Source: Conus ventricosus (lineage: Eukaryota > Mollusca > Gastropoda > Neogastropoda > Conidae). From it: a DNA stretch of 64,000 bases. Both the position numbers and the translations under genes were made by a program. The stretch lies in contig CM031622.1 in assembly GCA_018398815.1 (NCBI GenBank), positions 13,165,689 through 13,229,688 on the forward strand, in the 5' to 3' direction. The notes under the pieces are model-generated. The model made no database searches and was not told the DNA's origin. It saw only the letters and a program-made list of their open reading frames with translations. Of this stretch, positions 35,719 to 46,632 are shown piece by piece (position 1 is the stretch's first letter; the number at the start of each line of letters is the position of its first letter).

Positions 35719-35790
35719 ACTCCTGTGGACTCTAAGCCAGTGGACAACAAGAACAACAGCCTGCTGCAACAGCTCCTGGCCGACTGTTGA
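35719..35790 (+). CDS. NCOA: p160/SRC-like coactivator, last coding exon with C-terminal LLQQLL motif
   Basis: Acceptor TGTGTGTAG, phase 0, following exon 6 exactly. It reads TPVDSKPVDNKNNSLLQQLL then ADC and a TGA stop at 35788-35790. SLLQQLL just before the stop is the feature that identifies the family: the long isoform of vertebrate NCOA1 (SRC-1a) ends with an almost identical LXXLL box, which binds liganded nuclear receptors through their AF-2 surface. Assignment to p160 coactivators rests on this motif, the upstream polyQ and Q-rich segments and the overall composition. No bHLH-PAS domain is visible to confirm it. Confidence 0.75.
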   Translation, partial: TPVDSKPVDNKNNSLLQQLLADC

Positions 35791-36400
35791 CGACGGCGCC
35801 ATCACTAGTGCAGTTGGTCCTCCTCCCCGTCTCCCCTGCTTGGCGTTTCTGTGGATCTCCGACACAGACACGATCCATGGGACCTCCGCCCCATTGGCTC
35901 GAGGCTTGTTCTCCACCTTGTTGGCTGAACCACTGCGCAGAGAAGGCATCACATTGCAACATTCAAACTGTCTGGATCACGACAGGTCAAAGAATGGAAA
36001 AAAAAATGCAATTGCTGGTTGCAGTGTTGCTGCTGGAAGCCGTTTTCCTTCAGGGTTACAAGGTCACAAGCCATCGTCCTTGTTGCTTCGGAGATTGCCG
36101 TCCTGCCTGTCAGCGATGAGGAGGTGACACATAGTAGTGGTGTCTGCAGAGAGATCGTGTTGTTCTGGTGACCGTGAGGATGGCAGTGAAAGACCACTTT
36201 GTCAGACACTGGATTTTCAGGATTGGAATATATGTTTATACTTGATTTCCCTGTGTCAACCACCCTGGTCTGTCTCTCAGCTCAAGATTGAGAACATTCT
36301 TGTTCTCGACTTGAACTGCAACTGAAAACAATTGGGTATGATTTGAACAGTGCACAGTAATTGGCAGTATGGGGAAAAAAAAAAAATTTTAAATAAACAA
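35791..36400 (+). other. Probable 3' untranslated region of the coactivator gene
   Basis: Follows the TGA stop directly without an intervening splice signal. The first candidate polyadenylation signal I see is AATAAA at 36392-36397, just after an A-rich stretch. Transcripts of this family often have long 3'UTRs, so the real end may lie further downstream. Confidence 0.45.
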
Positions 36401-39400
36401 AAAACAAAAAAACCTTGTGCATTGTGTGTCTTCACATGGTGAAATGGCGGCAGACTAAGGAAGATGTGTTGGTGTCCCACAAAGACGATGATCATCCCTC
36501 AGTTTGAAACGACTTCCTGTCATCAAGCTGTTGTAATTGAAGGCAGCTGTGTTTCCTGACATTGTATGATTTCAGTTTTCCTCTGTGCCTCCAACAAGTG
36601 AAGCAGCTGCCTTGGTCTTGTATGGGGCAGTGCAGGACGTGAGGAGTCTGCCCGTTGAAAGATGTACACATGTACCCCCAGCACTTGTGGTTTAGGCTGA
36701 TTTACCCGCACATGGTGGCTGCGTGTGTACACAAAGCAAGGAATACCACTCATTTACGAGGATTGTCCACACTGAAAAGGAAGGAATGGAAAGAAAAAAA
36801 AAAGATCGCTTGCCCAAGCTGAAACTGGTGTAGAATCATAGGCAGTGAATATTTGAACATGGAAATGACAGAGGACAACCCAAGCTTTTTATTCTTTTTG
36901 AAAGAAAAATAGAAAGAAAAAAAAATTGTAGCTGTTGGAAGAGGTGATTTTTTTTTTTCTATTTTTGGTTGCATTGAAAAAATGACGGAGTTTTGGATAT
37001 GATGGACCATATGGATGAATCAACATTGGTTGGCAGTGCAGCAGTGAGTGCAGGACACAGTAGTTTTGTGCAGTCACCAGACGCTGGCTCCAACCATATC
37101 GGTGTACTTGACAAGTTGTTGTGGTGTGAGGCTGACTAGTTTCGCACATTGTGGACTGTGTGTTAATCCATTGAGAACAGGTCAGGGCAAGTCCTAAGCC
37201 TTGATGTGTGTGCGTGTGATCATTTGAACAATGGTATGCATTGCTGCCTGCCCCACCCCTGAGAAAGTGTAGATAACAGTGGACAAACATTGTAGCTTTC
37301 TAATGTCTGTGGGTTTGGTGGGACAGTCGTGTCAGGTCAGCCTGGATGGTGGGGCTAGTTCCTTTCCCCCATCAGTCCTCTTCCCCTCGCAAGTGCCATT
37401 GTAAGCCAGTGAACTGTGGAAGTCAGCTGTCAACAGTTTTCCCATTCTGTTTGCTGTAACGCTGGGTGTAGCCCAAGTGCTACACAGTGAAGTGAAGCCT
37501 GCCACTCCAGCCGTCTGGACGTATGCTGGCTCTTTGTGTCCCTCTTCAGCTGGGGAGAGAGGGACAGACGTCAACCAGCCCCTGTGGTGGAGGTCAGGGC
37601 CGTTTCGACAGACAGGTCCAACTGTGTGCCATGATAGGACGACGTGACTACATGCTGACCCCGCTGTGTCCCTGTGATGAACTAACAAGTGAATGATGCT
37701 TGGTCACACGCCCACTCCGGTACCACCTGCACAGCACGCTGGACGCCCCCCCCCCCCCCCACCTCCCCAATGCATGGACCTGCTCTGTTCCCTCCTGCTG
37801 TCCTCCACTACATGAGTGCTGTCCACCAGTACACACGAGGATGGCAGGGTCATGTCTTTCTGGCAGCACACTCCCTTGCTGATGGAGGGATTCTTTTCAC
37901 GTACAGTGTGGTAGTCAGTATACTACTGTTTAGGGTGGGAGGAGAAAAGAAATGAAAAAGGATGGGGGGGGGGGGGTTGCTCAGATCATGGATACTAATG
38001 AAGGGGAAATAGACGGGAGTACATTGGTCACACAAGACATTTTTTGTGCTACAGTACTAGACATTCGTTTTCCTTCCACCAGAGGATTACCTAAATTCCA
38101 CGGAAATTATTCCTCAAATTATGCCCCCCTCACACTCCCTTGCTTTTAGGAAAGAATGTGGCCGGTACTTTGTAGTGGTTTGAAAAGACAGACCATTGCT
38201 AGTATGGAGGTTCCAGTTATTGTGGAGACGGGTTTCCAAGAGGACGTCTTTGAAATAGGGAAGATGTACATGCTACGTTGTTTTGGTTTGGCATGACCAT
38301 GGGCATAGGTGGTTGCAGACAGGTGGAGTTTGATGACAGAAACTGCCCACTGTCTGCCTGGGGAGTGTGCTGTTGGTCACTTTGATCTCAGAAGGTTTTG
38401 GGTTGTTTGTTTTCCCCCTCTGTCGCCCAGTAGGCTCTGGTTTGTTGCTGACTGTGGTGTGTGGGCAGTGGATGCCTCCTGTGTCATGTGATGACTATGT
38501 CCTTGTTCTGTTGCTGTTGTGAAGAACTCAGGTGACTCTTCATGTTCATGTGTCTGCGTCCTCCTCCGTCGTGTGTTCTTCAACTGAAACCTTCATCCTT
38601 TGAGACTATGGGGGGGGGGGTTGTTTTTTTTATCTTGTGTGAATAAGTTCACGTCTTTGATCGTTTCCACTGGAATACTTGGGGTGATGTTGAGAGCATT
38701 TCCCTTCTATGTGCACCACCACCAAGGACATGAAAGATGAGCTGTTCTGTGTGGATATCTTGGTACATAGCAGTGATTTTTTTCCCAGAAGAATGGAGGA
38801 AGTGTGTGCATCGGTTCTTGTGGAAACTGGATGGAGGACTCTGCACTGTGTGCTCTTCTGGCAATGCCACTGAAGCCTTTTTTTTTTCTTTTAATACACC
38901 AGTAGTCATAAATCTAAATCCCGTCTGTAAATTTTTTTTCTTATCATTTATATGTGAATTGTGTACACAAGTATTGATATGTGTTTGTATGTCTGCTATT
39001 ACATTCACTGCTTGTCATGTATAAGTGCGCGTGTGTGGGAATGTGCTCACAAATTGGATTATATGAGAAATGCATTTTGTACCAACGTGTTTTTTTTTAT
39101 GATTTCATGGTGTTTTCTAGAAGGGATAATCTTTCCAATTGTGAACATCAGCTCAGGCCTTTGAAATGAAAAGAATCAGTATTGTAGCCCATGAACTTTG
39201 CTGCATGTACAGTGTATTTTGTAGTCACTTTCTTTGAAATCATTTGTTTCAAAAGGTAGATCACAGTTGTGCTTTTTCTTGGGAGCAGCTCTTTACATTT
39301 GTCAACCATTACTTGTTCAAAGATCAAGACATTTTTTTCATAATCTTAAGATCATGATCACAGATTTTTAAAAATATACAGTGTTTTACAAATCAGCTGT

Positions 39401-40480
39401 TGTAACAATGATAATTTGATGCTGTTTGAAAGAATAGGAAGACATTTTTTTTAACCTTTTTTTTTTAAAGCATCTTGCAGTCAAATCTTCAAGAACTGAA
39501 AAACTTGGTCTGAGGGTTGGGATTTGTAGAGTGTGGCTTAGTCAGAATGTATATTGGCAGATTTCACAGTATCTGTTTCTGTGCCTCACAACTCAGTATG
39601 CTGATTCACAAAGAAAAATATGCTTCAATATCACCTTTTGGATCTTTTTTCTAATCTTCAGGGGGGGGGGGGGGGGGGGGGGGTTGAGGTGCATTTTGTT
39701 CAATGGATGAATGAGCATGTTCAGAGCACTGAAGCGTCGTTGCTTTATACCTAACAGTGAAAGTTTTGTCAAGACCACGAGAATGCAGAGCTGATGTGTT
39801 CTGTGTGTCTGTGTCTGGCTCACAAATAACGATCTCACAAGAAAAGGTTTGGAGATATCCACTCTTCTCTTCAGAAATTGGAAGCATACAGCTTGACCTT
39901 CATTTTCAGGACTGTTGATTGTATACTTCATTACCCAGTATTGAGCCAGTAATTGTGAACTGCCAGTCTTCCCTCATTTGAACATTTCTGTTGATGTTTA
40001 TGGTCAGGATGTGAACATGCTTCAGACCATGTGACTCTTTCTTGAAAATATTTCTTGGTAATCAGTAGGTCATAACTGCCGTACATTGCTTGCCTTCACT
40101 GGAAGGTTTGTGTGGAGCAGGGAAATGGGGTTGGTCAATGGCGCCTTTCAAATAAAACACGATCTTGGAAGATAGTATTCTAGGGGGGGGGAGTGTTTGT
40201 TTTAATTCATGTCTTGCATAAATTCTGAAACAAAAACTGAATTGGCAGACCCAGGTACTGTGAAACCAGCCATATATGTTTACATAGATTGGAATGATTG
40301 ATGATTTTTTTTTTTTACTTGGGGGGGGGGGATTGAGTACCTTGTTTGTATAGAGAGCTGAGAGTAACATTTTTGGAATTGAATGATGCCTTAAAGCCTG
40401 GGCAGGGGAGGGGTGGGTGTTTGTGCATGTTGTTATCCAGTATCAAGAGCTTAGAGTAACAATTTTATATTTAACTATTT
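36401..40480. other. Non-coding DNA: possible extended 3'UTR, then intergenic
   Basis: No credible exon or transposon domain. It contains short homopolymers (C run near 37747-37760, G run at 39661-39683), poly(T) stretches and AATAAA motifs such as the one near 40149. All open frames are short and lack family similarity. Confidence 0.5.
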
Positions 40481-40489
40481 TAACCCTCT

Positions 40490-40770
40490 TGACAGGCGAG
40501 AACCCGCTAGCGCCCAACCGGAAATCACACGGCCAAAACGCTGAGCAACTGCCAGCGCCCGGTAAAACACGTGGCAACAATGGGCGCCGCCATATTTCTC
40601 GTAGAAAAGGAAGTCTCACGAGAACGTGACTTCCTTCTTCCTGTGGCCATTTACTTCCGTTTGCAAAAAACCGCGAGTCGATACGTGCCGCCACGGCTGT
40701 TCAGAGCAAGCCACTTAGTTCTGAGAGGCAGGGGAGTTTACAGCTCTCCCACAGCTGCAGAGGCCAAGCT
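40490..40770. promoter_or_regulatory. CpG-rich promoter-like patch
   Basis: A sharp island of CpG-rich sequence in AT-rich surroundings. It contains CCGGAAAT (ETS-like) at 40518, CACGTG (E-box) at 40568, GCCGCCATATTT (YY1-like) at 40586, and ACTTCCG near 40655. These are typical of TATA-less housekeeping or bidirectional promoters. An ATG with context ACAATGGGC lies at 40580 and opens a 65-codon frame ending near 40774, but I cannot recognise a product. No downstream gene is identifiable. Confidence 0.4.
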
Positions 40771-40779
40771 GTGAATGCA

Positions 40780-43538
40780 GGTCAAGGAAAGGGGTGTTTT
40801 CTGCAGGCTGCTCCCCACCAGCCAGCTAACCGTGCTGTACTCGACCAACTGAATGTCATCTGTGTACAGCTGGTCTGGCAGCAATGTGTTCGGCATTGAT
40901 GAGCGGCCATTACAAATGGGGCTCTTAGTTTGATAATCAGTGGTTGTCATGAAAAATGTAATATATCTGTGCTCTTGAGATGACTGAATAGGCGAATTCC
41001 CGACAATTCTTTTAATACCAAACTCGACTAGGTTTATTTTCCTGTAGATAATGTAGATACGGCATGAAAGCTTGTACACAAGAGGTCAGGCGATATTCAA
41101 ACAATGACAACACACACACACAATTGTGCAAGAATGACGTCATCACTTTCTGGGAACTTAATTTTCCCTAGTTAACTAGTACACAAGTTTGATACATGCC
41201 TCTGCTTGGACTACAACAACAAAAATGTTGGGTCAGAAATGTGTAAGGCTTGTTTGTTCGGCCCTATAACTAAGTGTCTCGAATGGGACAGAAAAATAAA
41301 GCTGTGGCCGTAGTTCTCGAGTTACGAATTTTTAAAGTTTTGTGGTCGAAATGCTGTTTTTCGCCATCGCTAACCTTGATTTCTGCCGTTCTATAACGAG
41401 ATTTAGTGATGAAGATACTGTGATTTGTAGGATTTACGGCATAAGACTTGGTGAAAATGCTGGGTAATGAAGCTTAGAGTGACCTAGATTTCGACTGGGA
41501 TGATGTTCCAGGTATGATTCGGAAGAACGTTCTGAAGAAGATTTTTTTTTTTCCCCGAGTAAATGGCTCATATGATATTCTTCAAACTTATGATATAGCA
41601 ACATATATATTCGTAGGAATTTTAAAAATTATTTTCATTTCACTATTTCCTTTCCTCTCTTTTAAATTAATTTTTAAATTGGGTAACCATGTTCAAATTA
41701 CAGAGTTACTTACCTTGCCGATGGGTTTTCGGCGTAACTAAGCTCAGGTAAGTGCATACTAAAGACGGTTAAGCAGCATGTTTTTACATGTTCATGTCAA
41801 GTTGCTCGAAAAGGTAGCCCTGGATAATGAAATGCTGAATATGAATTAGGTCTGGGTTTGTTTGGGTTTTTTTGGTGTTACTGTTCTGACAGTACATGTT
41901 TCATGTTGGCTGATAATTTAAGTAGAAGAAGAGCACTGAATCGACTTTTATTTTTAACGAAACATAAAGTAAATGCGAGGGGATGGATACTAGTCATATT
42001 CACTGAACTTGTAGTGGGAGAGAAATGTAATTTTTCCTTTCATTCACAACCATGGACTAAGCTATGGAAAGTTCTGTGCACGGGTTTGGTTAGTGGTATC
42101 GTTTGTTTATCCCCTGTGGAATCAAACTGAAGGGTCCGTGTACTCAGAAATATGCTTGTGCTGTGCAAGACGTATGTGACAAGTGCTTGATTCTCATCTA
42201 AGATCCCCACAATGTTCACTGGTCACTTTAGTTTTACAAAGAGACTACTACTTTTCATGTTGGAAGGAATTCTGTTGTTGAGCATGATGCAGACATAGTT
42301 TAAAGGAGGAGAATTTTGAAACCAGCTTCTGATCAATGGTTGATTAATTCAATATGTTGATCCTGTTGCACTTTTTTCAATGCGTCATTCTTGGGAAATG
42401 TGTGGGTTGTCGGCAAGCAAATAGAATTCATCTTAGAAAGTGTACATTCTTATCTGTAAAGTGCATACATAAGCAAACCATTTGGGGCTTCTTGTGATTT
42501 AATAAGCATTTCTGTGTAGAGAAAAGGTAACAGGACAATGAAAAGTCTACACATGGAATTAGCAATCGGGTTTTGTGGAGTATGAAAGCAGCTCTTGGTA
42601 CTAGTGTTGCTGCATAGTTTTTTTTAAAATTAAATTCATATAACTAGTAGAAAAGGCATTTCATGCTTGAACAGGCATGCAGCTTGATGTTTATGGAAAA
42701 ATGCCATGTTAACGTTGAAATGTGCATGAACAAATGTTATTTTATTCCCTCCCACCCAGTAGGAAAAAAAGGTCATTTGTTTTAAATTCGGGAAAGCAAA
42801 TCTTTATCGAGGAAGGGAGATGATGGAACAGCCAACAAACCATATCTTCACTGTTATGATGTGGCTGTTCATTCTGAACGTGCCTAGGCACCCATTTGCC
42901 CAGCACAGATGTAGACACAAGAAACAGAACCAGCAAGGCCTGAACCCGTGCCTGGCCTAGGCCCACAGCAACAACTAACAGAATAGAACATTCATGCAAG
43001 ACGGGCATAGCCTTGTGATTTTGAACATTACACTGTATTATCCACCTAGTAGAACTGAACAGAAAGTGCAGGTAACTTTGGTTTGAAGGGTATATAAGGA
43101 AACCTGAAGTAAAGTGGTGAGAAGGAAAAATAACAAGAAAGAAAGATTACCCATGGCAAGACCCTCAAAACTCCAATCAAATGCTGTTAAGGACACCAGT
43201 TCTAGCACAAATGCAGACAGAAGAAACTTGAAACCGCTTAAAGAGGATGTTCCAAGCCTGCCCATATACCCTACAGATGCCATTGATCCATGCATGTGTC
43301 AGTTGCTGGGTATATGAGCGAGCTAGGAGCATACCTTATTTGAGGACATTTCTTCTCTATGCTAGGCAAATCGGTGCCCAGCCTGCGTACATTTAGAGTT
43401 ATCGATGTGTAACAGTCATGTCATGGAAGCAAATCTTGTTTACTTTTGGCATTTCTCTACCTTGCAAGACCTCGTTTTATAACAGACAAGCCGATGTTAC
43501 CTGTAGTACTGTTACTCGTGTTCAATTTGACAGTGCTC
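40780..43538. other. AT-rich DNA without a recognised gene
   Basis: Unique-looking AT-rich sequence. A TATA-like GTATATAAGG near 43089 precedes ACCATGGC at 43150, which opens a 54-codon frame ending at 43317. The peptide has no recognisable similarity, so I do not call it a gene. Confidence 0.5.
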
Positions 43539-44597
43539 CAGTGATGTAGATTTTTTAATCACCCTATAGGACACTGTGTCCTAGAGATTAAATGTCAATA
43601 GGACACAGTGTCCTGGAGTAACCAAAATAATAGGACACCAGACTCGGAACAGGATTCATTGTGATAAATGTATTTATTAACTCAAGGTCCGCTGACTAGA
43701 ACTGGAGAAAAGTATTAAAAATACAAAAACAAATAAAATCAACACAATTATGTTGATGACTAGAATCAGGGCAAAGCTTAGTGAAAGTTGTAAAATAAAT
43801 GGAAATGTTCATGACTAAATGTTAATGTTCATTGTTGCGAGCTGCAAACGACAACAGAAATTACTCATTCAGCATCATTGTTGCGAAACAACTGTCTCTT
43901 TTCTTGCTTGCCCACTTGCTGACAATGGTGTGCAGATATGACTCTTCCCTTTCCTTCTGGCCTTCGAGCTTTGTCTTCAGGATCATGTCTTGCATCTTCA
44001 CTGACAGCCTGTTCCGCCTTGCAGTGCACACCAAATTCTGTGAGCTGAAGCCTCTTTCCACATCAGCAGTGTGCACAGGTAGAACAAGGCATATCTGTGC
44101 CAGCTTCATCAGATTGGGGAAATCTGCCTTGTGAAACTGACTGATCAGTTTCCACAAAGAAGCAGTGCTGTCCCTTGGATAAAGCTGTGTGAAGACTGAT
44201 GGCGTGATGCACACGTTTTTACCACTGTCGGATGTGAAGGAAAACAAACCGCGCGCAGGCCGGAAATTCAACAAGAGTTACTCGCTCTTGCTGAATTCTA
44301 AGTCTGCTCCTCTCGCCTATCGCATCGCGCTTCAGTCGGTGCGTCAGCCTCAGAGCTGTGCAAATTTTCCCGAACACGCGATGCGCTTGGCTCTGCCTTT
44401 CAATGCTACTCAGTCTCGCACGCCTCCGCACAATAAAACGGCTGTAGACTTGTCCGCGACCTCGCGAAAACGATAGGACATGCGACCGCTTCGTTTGTAT
44501 TAGGATCGGACATTTGACCGGATGGAGGTCGAGCCGATCGGTCATTTTACATTTTTATCGGTCAATGACCGGAGACCGATGGAAATCTACATCACTG
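43539..44597 (-). mobile_element. hAT-like DNA transposon derivative, 1,059 bp
   Basis: Terminal inverted repeats CAGTGATGTAGATTT (43539) and AAATCTACATCACTG (ending 44597) are exact over 15 bases. GTGCTC lies directly outside both ends, a 6-bp target duplication. Subterminal motifs differ by side: AGGACAC palindromes with GTGTCCT at 43568-43635 on the left, and GGTCAATGACCGG-type repeats at 44510-44580 on the right. Inside, on the minus strand, is a fragment of hAT transposase. Most of the transposase is missing, so this is an internally deleted copy. Confidence 0.75.
43861..44274 (-). pseudogene. hAT transposase C-terminal (dimerisation) fragment
   Basis: A 137-residue frame with the hallmark of the hAT C-terminal domain: FPNLMKLAQICLVLPVHTAD followed by VERGFSSQN and ARRNRLSVKMQDMIL. 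This corresponds to the conserved pattern ending in S/T-A-x-x-ER-x-FS and RNRL that contributes to transposase dimerisation. The catalytic RNase-H-like core and N-terminal zinc finger are absent, so the fragment cannot be an active transposase. The methionine start is arbitrary. Confidence 0.75.
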
Positions 44598-45397
44598 GTG
44601 CTCAAGTGGAGAACTTTGCTTCCGCTCTTAGACGTGTTTGTTCACCTCTTTAGTTGTTGCTGCTCTGTGCACATGGGAGGTGCTGAATGATTGGGCAAGC
44701 TTGGAACATTCCGTTTTTAGAGGTCATGTCTTCAGTGTCATACCTGCATTGATGCGAAGCAAATTGGTACCATAACTAGTCTTCGATAGAAGTAATAGGT
44801 GTTAAGATCTTAAGTAAGGGTGCATACGTTATTCCATGCTTGTTGCTTGCAAAAAGCATCCAAGGAGTTGTAACAAAGGTAAGTTCATTCAAATTAACTG
44901 TAGGGGGGAAAAAGCATGCTCATGTTATTTAAAGTGCAGTAATAAAGGTCAGTGCATAATTATTCTAAAAACCTAACACAGCAGGAATAACAACGGAAGC
45001 AAGAGGACAGTCCTCTTTCTGCCAGCATGGCCACTATGATTCCTTTCCCTCCTCTCACCAGTTGGGATGGGGATAGCTGGAGTGCCGTTGCTTGAAATGG
45101 GCACCAGTTTACCTCGGGCATGCCAACCCTAGAGGCTGCTTCCATTGGCTTGAATGAAGTGTTGGCTTTAACTTATGTGTATGACAAGTGGGCATATTCT
45201 TTTTGCCACTAAAAAGGTCTTGTAATAAACCAGCCAAGTGTTTAGAGGCCTGTGTCATCCGGAGATCATTCAGGTAGGTGCAGGCCACTTTTAGTTGAGA
45301 GCTGTACACTGAATTTATCTAGTAAAATGCAGGTGTACATGCTCTCTAGAAACATAGTTAAACAGGGTTTTGACCACAGATCTTCTGTAAACAATGG
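44598..45397. other. Non-coding spacer
   Basis: No exon, RNA gene or repeat structure recognised between the hAT-like element and the foldback element. Confidence 0.5.
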
Positions 45398-46368
45398 AAA
45401 ATGTCTTTGAGGATGCTTAGAAGATTTTAAAATAGAAAAAAAAGAAAGAAAAAAACAGAACAAAAATCTACAACGTTTCGGTCATAGACTGTCTTTGGGA
45501 CTTGTGACATAAACAGAAAAACAAATAAATTACGTATAGACAATGAGATGTGAAGACATACGTAAACGGACGAGTATGTGTTTAAAGGTGTGTGTGTGCA
45601 TGCCTGCGCTCACGTGTGTGTGCGCGCGTGCATGGAGAGAAAAAAACGCTTTGTGGAACACCTCGGAGCCACCCCGTTGTCTCATTGAACACCAGTGGGG
45701 ATTCATTTCAGCGCTGATTGCCACAGCCAAACCCATATTTCCATCACTGGTGTTGGGCAGAACCACTCCTCGGCTCCAGAAAGAAAATTCATGGAGTCCA
45801 GGATCATCTCTAGACTTGGCACCACAATCCCTGATGGACTCGACTCCCACATCTGACTTTTTTTTAGTTTGAATCATTCCAGTTCTTTGCCCTTGCTTTC
45901 CTTTCCCCAGACCTATCCTCCATCCCTTTCTCTCTACACCCCATCCTCCAATTTTCCCATCCCACCATATTTACATTCACACTCCATGTTCATATTAACA
46001 TAACGTGTAGAGCATAATATGTACCCCCCAAACACAATCTCCACCATCCATCATGCATGCACACTTGTAGACACATACCCATGTGAACAATCCATATGTA
46101 CGTATGTTTTTTATAGGAGTTTCCTCCACCCAACCCCCTTCCCCAACCCCTCCCCCATCCCCACAAACACACACACCCCACTCCCGTGTATTTTGTATTT
46201 GTTTTTTTGTTGTTGTTTTTTTTCCTCGTACACACTCTCAAGCGCCCCCTTCCAAGCGAAGACTCCTACCTTTCTCTCTTCTTCTGTATCTCTAGTTCCG
46301 TGAGCCTTTTCCCGCTATGTGCCTCTTTTTTTCCTTTTCACCATTACACACACACACACATGCACGCA

Positions 46369-46415
<47 letters not shown>

Positions 46416-46632
46416 CCGCACACACACACAACACACACCACACATCTTAAAACACGTAATCGTCCGTTTACGTATTTAATACGTCATTGCTTATAGATAT
46501 GTATTTATTTGTTTTCTTTTTATGTCACAAGTCCTGAAGATGGTCTATGACCGAAACATTGTAGATTTTTGTTCTGGGTTTTGTTGTTGTTTTTCTATTT
46601 TAAGATCTTCTAAGCATCCTCAAAGACATTTT
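45398..46632. mobile_element. Foldback element with inverted arms of about 190 bp
   Basis: The left arm (45398-45590) and right arm (46447-46632) are inverted copies at roughly 80-85% identity by eye. Both start AAAATGTCTTTGAGGATGCT and contain AACAAAAATCTACAA, a GTTTCGGTCATAGAC stem and GGACTTGTGACATAAA. The interior holds a CT/C-rich region and a CA microsatellite but no transposase. In the outward sense each arm contains CCTGAAGA, a short stem, then CCGAAAC, resembling motifs at ends of Penelope-like and related elements. No clear target duplication is visible. Confidence 0.65.
46346..46442. repeat. (CA)n microsatellite inside the foldback element
   Basis: CA run with CACGCACGCGCAC and CACGACCGCAC interruptions. 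Confidence 0.95.

Noticed and set aside
43085..43317. TATA-like box with a 54-67-codon frame starting ACCATGGC
   Set aside because: Attractive signals but a very short unrecognised peptide; chance cannot be excluded.
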